64,000 nt of DNA, taken from positions 1,248,689 through 1,312,688 of the forward strand of contig JADCRB010000065.1 of NCBI GenBank assembly GCA_021464245.1, read 5' to 3'. The notes below the pieces were generated by a model. The model made no database searches, was not told the origin of the DNA, and saw only the letters and a list, made by a program, of their open reading frames with translations. Below, one piece after another: positions 25,701 through 37,258 of the stretch (its first letter is position 1; each line of letters starts with the position of its first letter). The position numbers and the translations under genes were made by a program. Source of the stretch: Carallia brachiata. Lineage: Eukaryota; Streptophyta; Magnoliopsida; Malpighiales; Rhizophoraceae.

Positions 25701-28700
25701 TTAAGAAACAACTGTAGTAAGCTATCTACCTAAACTAGAGAAAGAATCACTTCTAAGGCAACCAGAAAAAGAGGATATCAAAAACTGCAGGAACATGCCA
25801 ACAGAGACAAAACAGAACTACGATGGTGCACTTTGTTTGCCCTCTTAATACTAATTTCAGATTTGCTACAGACTTGTGTCACACGAAACCACTATAAAAG
25901 ATGAAAAACTCAAGCCCACGTAAAAGTTTCCATGGTTCATTAAAAAGACTTAATCTTCATACAATGCTTAGGCATCAACTGTGGTGCCATAGCTTGAACA
26001 ACTTTAATAATGTCCCACTAAACCAATTTCAGCTCCTATAAAACAGTTAGATATGCTACAGAGATTGCTTTCAAATTACCAGTGAGTCCTTTGAATGGTA
26101 CGGAATGCGAGGTAAACCAAGAACAGTCGTTGCAAACCAATCGCCAACAGCATCCATGGAGAGATCTCCCTCAAACCTAACACATAGTGATATTTACATC
26201 AAATTTTTTGAATTAAAAGGATAGGCATAAAAAGTTTCTGAATCAACGTGCAAACTGCATCTTTCACTTTCATTTCCCTGATCTTTTTTTTTTTTGTTTT
26301 GCCCCCCTCACCTTGCCCATTCAATCTCTAACAACCTACTCACCTAAGAAGACAATCATAGCTTTTACACTCTGGTGGAACAGCAACAATTGAAGGAAGC
26401 CCTGCAAGCATGTCCGCCAAGTTAAATAAAAACTGTGCTCTTCATTCATTGGTTTCTTTACTTACTTTTGTACACAAGAAATAAGTATTTGGGTGTGAAA
26501 AAAGAAGGTAGACTTAAAAGAAGAAACATGTTCGACTAAAAAAGGACTTGAGGATTCACAGAATAAATATCTTACAGCCTAGAAATACACCAGAGAGCCC
26601 TATTGAATAAATGCAGTAGAGACCTTTTTGTCCCAAAACCATTCAGCAGGGTCCAAAAGCATTAGTGCAATGTTTTCTATGCTCATAGTTCAGGGAAAGG
26701 ATGTTTTGCTAAGGAACAAGCAATATCGGAAGAAGTTACCATACAAAATGACACTGTCAGGGGAGATTTACTGATGTGTTCCTTATGCTTTGTTTGGTTT
26801 GTTAGAAAACCATGGGAAAAGAAAATCATTAGAAAAAAAATATGATCATTACAATATCATTTTCTCACAACATTTTCATTCTCACAATTTTCTCATCAAT
26901 CTAAACAATTTTATTTTCTCACAACTTTTTCTCTCACAAATTAATGCTCATTTTTCTTTGCTACCATTTTCTTTCTTACAACTTTCTCATCAATCTAAAT
27001 AACATACTTTTCTCATAACTTTTTTTCTCAAAAATTACTATTCATTTTTCTTTCTCAACATTTTCTTTTTCACAACTTTCTCATCAATCCAAACAACTTT
27101 TATTTTCTCACAACTTTCTTTCTCACACTTTCTCACAAATCCAAACACACCATTCAGGTCTCACCAGAAATAAATCACCATCACATTGCAATTACTAGGA
27201 CACAAAAACAGCCGGAAGCTGTGATATCCAATGCCACTAGAGTAGAAGGAACTATGAAAAAGAAACTGGTCTATTTGGTATCATTTCATTAGGCTGTAAG
27301 TCACCAAAGTGTTTTAACGTCTACCAGAGATACATCATCAAGGCTAGACCTTTCACTTTGTTATGCTTCATTCCAATAAGGCCGCATATTTTGGATTCCA
27401 AGTTGCAACATTCATTAATCCCATGATTCATAAGTGCAAAAGAACAGCACACACTTTTGTTCACAATGGTATAGCTGACTAAATCTCGCATTCGAATATA
27501 AATTCATTTCTCATGAATAGATAACTCCCAACGACAAAAATATCCCCAAATGAGCTACTACCCTTTATCAGCACCCAGCATCCCACAGTAAAGCAGAGCA
27601 AAAGAAAAATCCTCCCTTCTTCTCTGGCCCTTTCCTTAACATAAGACAATGTTCAAGTCTTATTCAAGGATTCCCACATCTAAATGTATTTGTCTTCACA
27701 TGCAGACGCGCATCTTGAAAATGGCGACTTATGCAACTAAAATGGAAGGTAAGATCAAGTGGACAAAAGGTTAAATTAAATCCACTTCCAAAGAAGAAAA
27801 GGAATAATCAAAATCCAAGCTCAAGCCTTGTAACATATTCATTATTGATTCAGCACCAAAATAAAATTTCTCCTCATTTCATGATGGTAGCAATGTAGGT
27901 AAGATAGCACTAACCATTCCTAAAGGAGAACTGTCTTGTTGGCTTTCTCTCGGCAAGAGACGTTGCAAGTTGAATGTCACCAAGTTCCACCATACCAGTA
28001 TTAGCCACCCCATCAAGCAAAGCATCTAAAAATAGTTATGTTAAGTAAAGTAAAATCTCACAGGTAAACTTGTTGGAAACATAACTTCGCTATTGATATG
28101 AATGATGTATCATCCTTCAGTAAAACTGTAAATTCTATTTTTACAATTCAAAGTAAATCAACCTCAATAAAAAGAAAAAGGATTTTAACTTCATTTTAAT
28201 TTTTAGGATAATCACTCTTTTTCATTACACTTGAGATTAAGAAGCATCTATGGCCATAAATCCACTCCACCTGATTTGATGACCAGGGTACAATTCTAGC
28301 ACATATCCATAACATGGTATACACCATGATGGGAATCTACGACCTGGTCACAAAGGCCCATATTTTGAAATCTACCTTTCCAGTTTTACCATGGCCTATC
28401 TAAGAAACATTTAGACGCATGATTACAATACCCAAAGTAGCCCATCCCTTGACATGGTCAGAGAACTTAGTCATCAGGTATTCATTTCACTGCTTGAACC
28501 AAATGATAGTCAACCTTTTAACTATTACCATATTTCTTTTTCAATAATGCGGGCTTCAGTCCAACAGTGCATTGTCTATTCACCAGCCTACAATTCAACA
28601 GCTTAAAATGTCTAAATAATGTGCAAAGAACCAATAAAAAGGAAATATAATTACGAATAATATTTAGCAGCAATAAGCATGAATCACCAGATTATGCAAA

Positions 28701-30713
28701 TCACCAGATAAAACAACTCCATGTATGTACTTCATGGTTGTATAAGGACAAAATAAAGTGAAACAAATAATCTGCCATTAGATAGAGTTCAAAATTTTTT
28801 ACACTTCAAAGCTAGAAACATACCAATTTCTTTCCACAAGCCAAAGAATTGGGCACAGCGGATGCTCCCATGTGAATATATCTGTGTTTAAATTCCAATT
28901 CACAATGATTAAAAAAAAAAAAAACAATAGAGACAAAACAGGTGTTTATTATATATAGCAACAACAAGGACAACTTTTCATCAAAAGCAACTACAAAAAA
29001 TACAAAAGGCAAAAACAAATGGACAAAATGAAGAACAAAGCAAAAACTCAAACTCGGAAGCACCATTATTAAGCTAAAAAAGACACGAACAAATCTATAC
29101 AAAGAAATCTAGGTTTTCATCACATAGATGAAAATGAGACAATTGCATATAAGCCCATTGTTATGTCTGTAAATTCTCATCAGTTTTCTGAGCTACAACT
29201 GAAACCTCATCTGACAGAGTGAAAAACAGGTAAACTAAAAAGAAAGATTAAGGACGAAAGGTTTGTGGTATGGTTCAGCTAAGAAACAAAATTGACGTTT
29301 GATTCAATATGGTGTCAAGGATGAAGAGGACTTGGGAAATTAAAACAAAAATGTTTATACTATGAAATTCAAATCAGTATATAACTTGTGAAAAAAAAAA
29401 AAAAAACCATAGAATGGTAGAAATTGAAAGGACCATCACACCACAACATTTAGCAATCACTCTTGGGAAAAAAAAAAAAAACCACTCTAAGGCGAGAAAC
29501 CAATAGGTTGTAAATTGATTGATAAGCCTACTCTGAAGATATTACATGTACATGTACATATGCACACTCTTGAAACTATTAATCCAAATAAAAATTAGTC
29601 TCCTTAATTAATTAGCAAACAGAAGCAATTATCTAATGGAAAAAATGAATAAAGTCTATTATCTGAAGGGCACTTATACCTCCTATCAAGAAAAAAAATA
29701 AAGGCTAAAAAACACTTATACTTGCTAAACATTAACATGGGTGCCAATTCCAACACAATTGGAAGTTAGTAACATGTCCTTTTTCTTGCTAATATTGTAG
29801 TAACATTAAGATGGTACATTATTCAGCTCTACAGACATAAAAACTAGACTCTAGACTACATTAAGGCCACATCACACCATACATTTTAAGAAATGTTTAG
29901 CTTGAGAACATTTTAGCCAATTTATGAAGTAAAAGATTTGATTGTAAATTTTTATTGGAGGGGCATTTTTCTCATGGGACAGAAGAAAACAAAGCTGATT
30001 TTACTAAAATTGTGCATCAAAATGTTACAGATTACCTGAACAATCCACGGCTTAGAATCATTAAGTAGAGACCTGAAATCCCGAAATGTAATGACCTTGA
30101 AAGCAATAATCTCCGTGAGCTGAAAAAAGGATAAGAATTGTCAAACAATTGGCCCATTTCAAAAAATCAAATCTATCATACGGAAACTTTTAATTCAAAA
30201 AAGGGGATAGCGGAACATATACTAACCAGAAGCAGCAGCATCTAGTAATGGAAGGCCTATTTCTGAATAACTTTTCCCAGCATACAGAGTTTTGACCTTT
30301 TCAAGAACATGCTACGGGCAAAAAATTTTAAGCCACTTAATAAGAACATGGATAACCTTAAAAAAACTTAAAAAAAAAAAAAAAAGAAGAGTTTAAATTT
30401 AAGAGCTAAACAAAGACAAGTAATAATATACGTGAGCTAGGTACTCACACGCTGTTCATCTATGTCATAGATGTCATAGTCTCTCTTCCATACAGGATTT
30501 GTCAGTAATTCATATGCATATCGAATCTGAAATAACACAACATAATCAAAAAAATAAATAAATAAATAAATGGGAAACACCAACCAGCAGGCAACAGCGA
30601 TCGCAAAAATCGTGCTATAGAACATTCATTCTTGGCAATCTAGTCTCCCGCAATGCAACATCTCAAGAAACAACAACAACAACAACAATATACAACATGC
30701 ATTTCTGCTTTAC

Positions 30714-30744
<31 letters not shown>

Positions 30745-31284
30745 CTGACCTTTAGAAAGTCATCAGTATTAGGAATCTCCGCACCGGAATTCCTGAAATT
30801 TACACCCAAAAAAAAAATTTACATTTCACATTCACAAAAACAAAGGCGGAATAAAATCATAAACTTTTTTGTACTTAAAATTTAAACACCAAAATACTAA
30901 AAAAAAATAATAATTACCAATTGGAAGAAATTTTCTCGTACGCATCTTCCACCTCCTCGATAGAACTGTACCGTTTGATCTTCAGAGCTACAAAGAAAAT
31001 TTCACCAAAATTACAAATTCAATCTCATTCACAATATACATATACAAACATACGACTCTACGATAACAGAAATTCTTGTAGATAATCCGAGAGCGGACGG
31101 ACGGACGGACGGACTGACCGTCGTAGTGAGAGGGCGGGAAAGAGCGAGGAGTGACGACGAGTTGGTAGAACATGGCGAGAGAGAATAGAAAGAGAGGCAT
31201 CGCGTAGGCTTTGATCGCCGACGGTAGTGGTCTGCCGACCGCCGCTCGTTCTCTGTCCATCGCGGGTTTTCTCGTCGCTGCCAC
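19783..31284 (-). CDS. Membrane protein with J-like and thioredoxin-like domains
   Basis: Twenty exons: 31284-31119, 30987-30918, 30792-30750, 30526-30449, 30311-30227, 30119-30036, 28881-28824, 28025-27915, 26401-26344, 26176-26080, 25362-25327, 24724-24588, 24384-24314, 24217-24161, 23655-23513, 23261-23124, 21589-21356, 21179-21120, 20596-20345, 19902-19783; about 698 residues. Order: hydrophobic segment (residues about 25-45), a J-like region (about 57-120, ending in IRYAYELLTNPVWKRDYDIY) without the HPD tripeptide, a thioredoxin-like strand-helix (SKPWIVQIYSHGSIRCAQF, about 169-187) with one Cys instead of CxxC, a second thioredoxin-like stretch (VKVIFFSKTGQRATPF to SAPAIVFIKDPG), and a C-terminal hydrophobic segment (about 622-641). 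This resembles an uncharacterised plant DnaJ-superfamily group similar in layout to DNAJC16-type ER proteins; ER location is inferred. Phases agree everywhere except exon 6, where the run at 30100-30102 has one base too many. Confidence 0.82.
22380..22620 (+). mobile_element. LTR-retrotransposon or TRIM leader remnant in an intron
   Basis: Within the intron between the exons at 23124 and 21589. The plus strand contains ATGGTATCAAAGTC, one or two changes from the initiator-Met tRNA primer-binding site TGGTATCAGAGC. It is preceded by AACAGCTTCAGCTTTTTGG, as at the 3' end of some plant LTRs, and followed by GGAGTTCAAATCG. Only a fragment is present; no coding domains or second LTR are visible nearby. 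Confidence 0.45.
26786..27152. mobile_element. MITE with three 94-bp tandem units
   Basis: A 367-bp non-coding element in an intron of the J-like gene. Left end TGCTTTGTTTGGTTTG; right end, inverted, TGGTGTGTTTGGATTTG; both continue into TGAGAAA-type sequence. Flanks are TTA (26783-26785) and TTC (27153-27155), a probable TWA target duplication with one change. Inside, TTCTCATCAATC recurs at 26891, 26985 and 27079, an exact 94-bp period. That motif is the inverse of the sub-terminal sequence. The same asymmetric ends occur in reverse order in the element at 55506. Confidence 0.7.
30712..30745. repeat. AC/AT microsatellite
   Basis: About eleven AC units followed by AT units, in the intron next to exon 3 of the J-like gene; the AT part is within a few bases of the splice donor. 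Confidence 0.9.
31094..31114. repeat. GGAC tetranucleotide repeat at an exon 1 donor
   Basis: Five ACGG/GGAC units lie only a few bases inside the first intron of the J-like gene, next to its donor site at 31118. Length variation here could affect splicing of exon 1. Confidence 0.85.
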
Positions 31285-34200
31285 CGGCTCTGGCGGATGT
31301 ACGGATTATACGCGAATTTCGCAAAAACAATTGGAAAAGACAAAAGTGATGAGGAAGGGCAAAATTAAATTAATTTATGGGGAAAAGGGAATTATACGGG
31401 GAAATGGAGCAAATCATGAACGCCATCGATTTTCAAGAAAGGCTCCACTGTGTTTCAAACCAGGTGGGTCTGTGTAGAGTATCCAAATATCTATGTTTCT
31501 TTCTTTTCAATAAATTTTTTATTAAACCATTAATTTTTTTTTAATTTCAAGAAATTCAACCTATTTAAATATAAGATTTTAAAAACTGAACTAATTATTA
31601 AATTAAAAAATACAAAAATTTAAGGTTTAACTTATTTAATCAGTTTAATTAGGATTGAACTGATAAAATCAGTATTTAATATTAAATAATAAAATATTAT
31701 ATACATATATAAACTATTTAACTATATAAAATTCATAATTTAACATATGATAATATCAAAAATTAATATATATATATATAGTATAAAATTAAATAATAAA
31801 GAATAAATTAATTTAATATGTGTTACAATTGATTAATTAATATGATGCAGAGAAGTGTAATTTGATTTAAAAAAAATTAAAGACAAAGTATGTTGTTATT
31901 TAATATTTTTATTGTAAAATAATATATACATTTTTATTTCTTAAATATAAAACATCAACAAATAAATTTTTTAAATTAAAAAAATAAGTTAATATTTTAT
32001 GTGTTATTTAAAAATTAAAATATAAGAAATATATGAAATAAAAATTTTTAAAAATAACAATTTTTTTGAAAAAAAAAAAAAAAAAAGAAAGACTGACGGA
32101 GAAAAATAGAATAACAAAATTAATTGTTGCCAAAAAAAAAAAAAAAAAGCAATTGGGTGGTGCTACATTGGAAGTTGAGGAAAACTGGAATAAAAACAAA
32201 GAGCGATCACGTTGGTATGAAAAGAATTATAGCCTTTTTAGGTGGTGTCTAGTATGAGAGGTGATGTTGTCCAAATGGTACTTCCTTCTTCGAACGTGGC
32301 GTGAGTTCGAGGTGCAGTGGCAACCGAAATTTTCCAATGTTTTAAGAAGACTTATCACCAGTGACACGTGGGGATCTTTATTGGTGACACGTCATTGGTA
32401 TTGAACCACGGTACATTTGATCAAATCGGTAACACAGAACTGGTTCTCTGGTTTATGGTCCAACCGGATCGATTTAATAGTTTGGTTATGGTTGACTGAA
32501 ACAGTGGTTTTGGTGAACAATTAGATCGGTTCGATTCAATTCTGAAAACCCTGATTCAAGCTTTTTTAACGGGATAAGGATTTTGTTTTTAGTACACACC
32601 GCAAAAGCCCTTTAGTTTTTCTTTCATTTTAAAAGGAGGGAACCGTTAAAGGCCAAATATCTTAGCCAGACTCTAATCATACTTTTTTTTAAAAAAATAA
32701 ATCCTTTTGATAAAAAAATAAATGCTAAATATATTTAAATGATAGTATTTAGTATTATCTTAAATATTAATTTCAAAAAAATTTTCAAATTTTTTTTGTC
32801 TTTTTGGCTAAAATGTTTAACCACCTACTTTTTTTCGTTAAAAGAGATCGCTAAATATAACATTTCTGATTGAGACCGAAATTGTTCTAATTCAAAGGTG
32901 GTTCTCTCCAGTAATAAATTACAATTTTTGCTCAAAAAGAATCAATTACTATTTGATTCATGGAGGAGATTGCCAAAGCTATGGTGTGAAAAGACATAAA
33001 TCTAAGTTAAATTCCACCAACTGTGAAAGGAAACAAACCATAGGTTAATCTTAAAAGTGGAAAAAATTACAAGGAATCTGTATTATTATTTTTTGACATA
33101 AAAGGAATCTGTATTATTATGGTAATAATTTTTAGCTCAATTGTATTAAGGTCAGAGCTAAAAAAGTTGCAACTTCAGGTTACGCTCGAAATTATATTTT
33201 GACAGCATTGACAGTGGAGCTCTTAATGACCTCTGAATTGTTTTGAAGAATATTTCTTTTAGCTTTCCACATTCTCTAGAACTAGATTACATCTCTAGAT
33301 AGTCTCAATTTCTGTTTTTAGTCACTTTATTTTGACCTTTTAGTTGATTCATTAGCTCAATTCAACAGACATAGAACTATACGTTCACAGGCACATATCC
33401 TCTCACCCTGGCAAACATTTATGTTGACAAATTGATTGGAAAACTTGATTGAGGGAAAAGACAGATTTGAAGATGTACTTTGCGTGGGAAAGGGATATTG
33501 GTGAATTCTGAGGTATATGTTTTCTTGCCTAGTCATTGCTTGGCTTGATAGGTTTTTTTTTTTTTTAATAATTAATTTCAATTGAAATTTAAGTTTGACA
33601 CATATGATCATGCCTCAGATTTTTTTTTTTTTTTTTGTTTCTTTAACAAGTTGGTACTACTGTTACAAGAACTGGCATTAAAGTTGTAACTTGAAATAAC
33701 ACGCAACTTGAGACGCAAAGTGGACTATCAAAGGCAAGCGAAAGCCACCCTTGAAATGTAGAATCTGGTCACATGCACCCAACTATTCAGCAATCTTGCA
33801 GAAAATGATTAGTGAAAGTGAGGAAACATCACCTCACGATGACAGCCAGCCAAGATGACTTTTACAAATATAAACCTTATGTGCCATTATTTTGTAGGAT
33901 GGAGACAGAAGAAATTGGGTTAGAAAGCCTTGCGAACTTGATGGCCCAAATCAGGCGAACAATTCAGCAATGGTTTTTTCTTTCCTTTTTTTTTTTTTTT
34001 TTTGGCACTTGAGGAAGGTCATACACACACACATGGGGTAACTAAAGTTGACATTGTGACACAAAGTCCAAACCCAAAATAAGGACGGTGTCTCAACAGT
34101 CCCACGGCAATCCACATACTAGCCCCAATGGAATCGCTGACTTGGGGATAACCTATGTGCGACAGCCCGCTCCCACGACCACACGGTGGGACTTGTGTGG

Positions 34201-36908
34201 TAGCCGAACGCTACCCCAACGGGGGTGTGTAGGAATCGGGCGGAGTGCGACAGCCCGCTCCCTCGGCCTTTTAATTTGCGTGGTCGGCTAGTTGTTACAG
34301 GCAGGATGCAAGAAGGAAAGCAACGACAAAAAGAAAATCTGAAATTGTCTTTGCATGCATACCAAATGGTTATCGTGCTAGATTGAAGCAGACAACTCCA
34401 TGATCTAGTACAAAAGATTTTCGTCAAATTTTTAATTGATACTAATTGCCCTTCGTCTGGCCAAACCCCATTGTGAAATATGATAGCGAAACGATATATA
34501 CGCGTGCATTCATAAAATTATTAAAGTGAATGTCATGGCAATCTCAATCAATCTCAATCTTGCCCATCAATTTTTGCATTCTCATGTGAATTACTCGACA
34601 CATGCAGTTCTCTAGTTTTGTATTTTTGGCTTTGTTTGTTGGGAAATAAAGTTAAGAGTCCTTTGCCATTCTTTTGAACACAGAACATAATGTACAATTT
34701 TGAATACAGAAGAGAACAAGACTTAGTTAATGTGATTGATAAGGCAAAATAAAAAGAGAGGCCATTATTACTGATGGGAGAGGAGAGACAATTATTTTTT
34801 TTTGGGTCTTTCTCTAGTATCCAGAAAGTCTCATTAGACTTCTGACTAATCCGGTTCGCACACTGTCGGGTCCATATTGGGGGCGCCTTTTCCAACACCG
34901 TTTTTTCCATTCAAAAGGCTCGAACTCGAGACATTATTTAAGAGGTGTCGAGTTCCTTACCACTCCAACTAATGATCGTTACTAGGAGAGGCGATTATTG
35001 CTGATGGAAAAGGAGTACCATTTCGATTGTGGGTAAGATGCTATTTTGTGATTACAAAGCCCTCAAAAACAATTTCGTTGCATAATACAAAGAAAAAGCT
35101 GTCATACTCCAACTGTCACGGGGAGCTACCATGATGTACTAAATACTTGGTTTTAGATGACAGACGAAAATTAATTAAGTTGAAAATGTTCACGTAGCTT
35201 TCAAAGAGAATGTATCATTGTTTTCTGCAAACCAATTAGCCAGAAAACAAACTGTCAATTCAATCCAAGATTTTGCATATGTAACGGGATTTGCTCATTC
35301 TGTATATAAAAAGTGGCAAATGGCCTGAACGAGACGAAAGAAAATTCCTGGCGACGAGTTGACACTTGACAGCTTGTCCATACTGACTTCTGAAATTCCA
35401 CTGATCCTTTGATTAGCGCAAAATCAATTGCATGGTCCCAGACGTTTCGTAATGGTCGGGGGAGACAAGTTAACATCAGCATCGCCTTTTGTTTTTTTGA
35501 TTATTTGATTCTGATGGGAACTCTAACTAAACCTTCAAATTTAGATGAGCAATCATCAATATCTTCTACATTAATTATTTTGTTCTAGATCCTAATTCTA
35601 TTTTTCAGTTTATTCTAATTTAATATACTTTTAACGATTTGATAGTTCAAATATCACGGATCAATTTTGCAACTGCTTTTATATATGTTATATGACTTTT
35701 TCCTACTTTATATATCTATCTCTCTCATTCCACCCAATTGGCTTTAGAATGTTTTGTAAGCCTGGCGACAAACGTTTGCTTGTTTTCTATTTGGCACCTA
35801 ATGTTGTCAAAACAATCAATGGCTACTTCATGTGAGTATCAGATGACGGATAAGATCAGTTTTCCTCAGGAAAATTTTGAGTGGGTATCAAAAGACGCAC
35901 TCAAGTAGTCTAAAAGTGAGGCTTAAGAACAGGTTTCGAGTTCGAACCTTGATTTACCTTATGAAAAATTCTCTTTCTCCTAAGAACCAAAAGATATAGT
36001 TGATAATTAGTTCACCAGAAGTTTAAATGCAAAATGAGAGTGGATTTTCTTTTATTAGCATAGATGAGTTTATGTCAAACTTTATATTTAAAAATCTTGA
36101 AAAAATCACCCAAAACCTAGATTGAATTTTTCTAATTGGAGAATGTAAGAAAAGATTGAGTACGTTCTATTAACAGAAAATTTTGGATTTCTTCCCAAGT
36201 CCCACTTTTTTTTTTTCCCCGTAGGAGATAAAGATTTAATTATTGGAAAAAAAAAAGGTTTTTGACCTTTTAGATAAGACTCAATTCTTAACTTATGGTT
36301 AAATTCTCTTGGATTAGAGACAGTTTCAATACCGCGAGTAGGAAATAGTCTTACATACAAAAAGTATGTGAAGATACCTCATGTCATGAGCAAAAGAAAA
36401 ATTTATATCCGAGTATGTTTAAAAAATTTCACACAAACAATTAAAAATTAACTAATAAGTTAAGCCACATGCATCGCTGACATTTAATCTCACTCTCTTT
36501 GGGCTTCCGAATTCATAATAAAATATGGAAATGATATATGATTGTATGATATGATATATGATGTGATCTTGCTTTTACAATGATTTTTAAAAGTCTCTAT
36601 TGTAATGGAGTTACCTAATTAGTTGACCAATTATTCATAAAAGAACAGGAAAGTAGGGGAGGTAAATTTTCCAAAAATATGATAAAGCTCGTATTTAATC
36701 AAAACGAAAACATTTTTGTCTAGGCGTGAGTGGTGATAATAGGTTTTTGTTACAATTTGCATCAACTAATCTCCTGGGGCGCGAAATTATAACAAATTTA
36801 GAAAGAACTCGTGCTGGCTATTGTAGATTCTGTGGAACTTGTTTATGGAAGGATTTAAACAATATTGAGCCTAAAAAAATTGAACAGAAGACGTACCTTC
36901 AGTTATAT
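31285..36908. other. AT-rich spacer upstream of the J-like gene
   Basis: 5.6 kb without a supportable gene. It includes the J-like gene's promoter side, homopolymer tracts, a short direct repeat of AGGAATCTGTATTATTAT (near 33072 and 33104), a GC-rich repeated block (34080-34310) and a tRNA-promoter-like stretch (35890-35960). The frame at 36726-36911 beside the copia element is unrecognised. Confidence 0.6.
34080..34310. repeat. GC-rich block with an internal 18-bp direct repeat
   Basis: GTGCGACAGCCCGCTCCC occurs at 34157-34174 and again at 34245-34262, 88 bp apart. Between them are short palindromic words (CCACAC and GTGTGG). The block is markedly richer in GC than its surroundings and probably derives from a mobile element, but I cannot name one. 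Confidence 0.5.
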
Positions 36909-37258
36909 TGATCAACAATTAAGAATCACAAATCACTTGAACGACCATTAGAATGAATAAGAAAACTAAAGTAATTTTGATTTTAGTAATAGTGTCTTTT
37001 AATCTATGACTGAATGCTTTCAAAAGCGTATAGCGATGGTTTATAGGCTTCTACTTATATAGATTAGGTTATGGACCTTGTCAGTTATCGATCTTTATCC
37101 TATGTCAATAGTAACTGTAACTGGTTTAAACTTTAAATTAATTATTCTTACATAATCGTGATAAATGGGTAGTTATCTTTAATTATCTATAGTTATCACC
37201 TTACATAACTTGGATTTATCTTTTAATCATGTGGGTCACTTTAAAGATATTTTTAACA
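36909..37258 (-). repeat. 3' LTR of the copia element
   Basis: On the minus strand it begins TGTTAAAAATATC, directly after a purine-rich tract, and ends near TTGATCA. It aligns with 43638-43962 along most of its length, with many substitutions and small gaps. The edge at 37258 is well set by both copies ending in TTTTTAACA on the plus strand; the edge at 36909 is approximate. Confidence 0.7.

Noticed and set aside
36726..36911. 61-codon frame beside the copia LTR
   Set aside because: It abuts the LTR edge and resembles no copia domain or host protein I can name.
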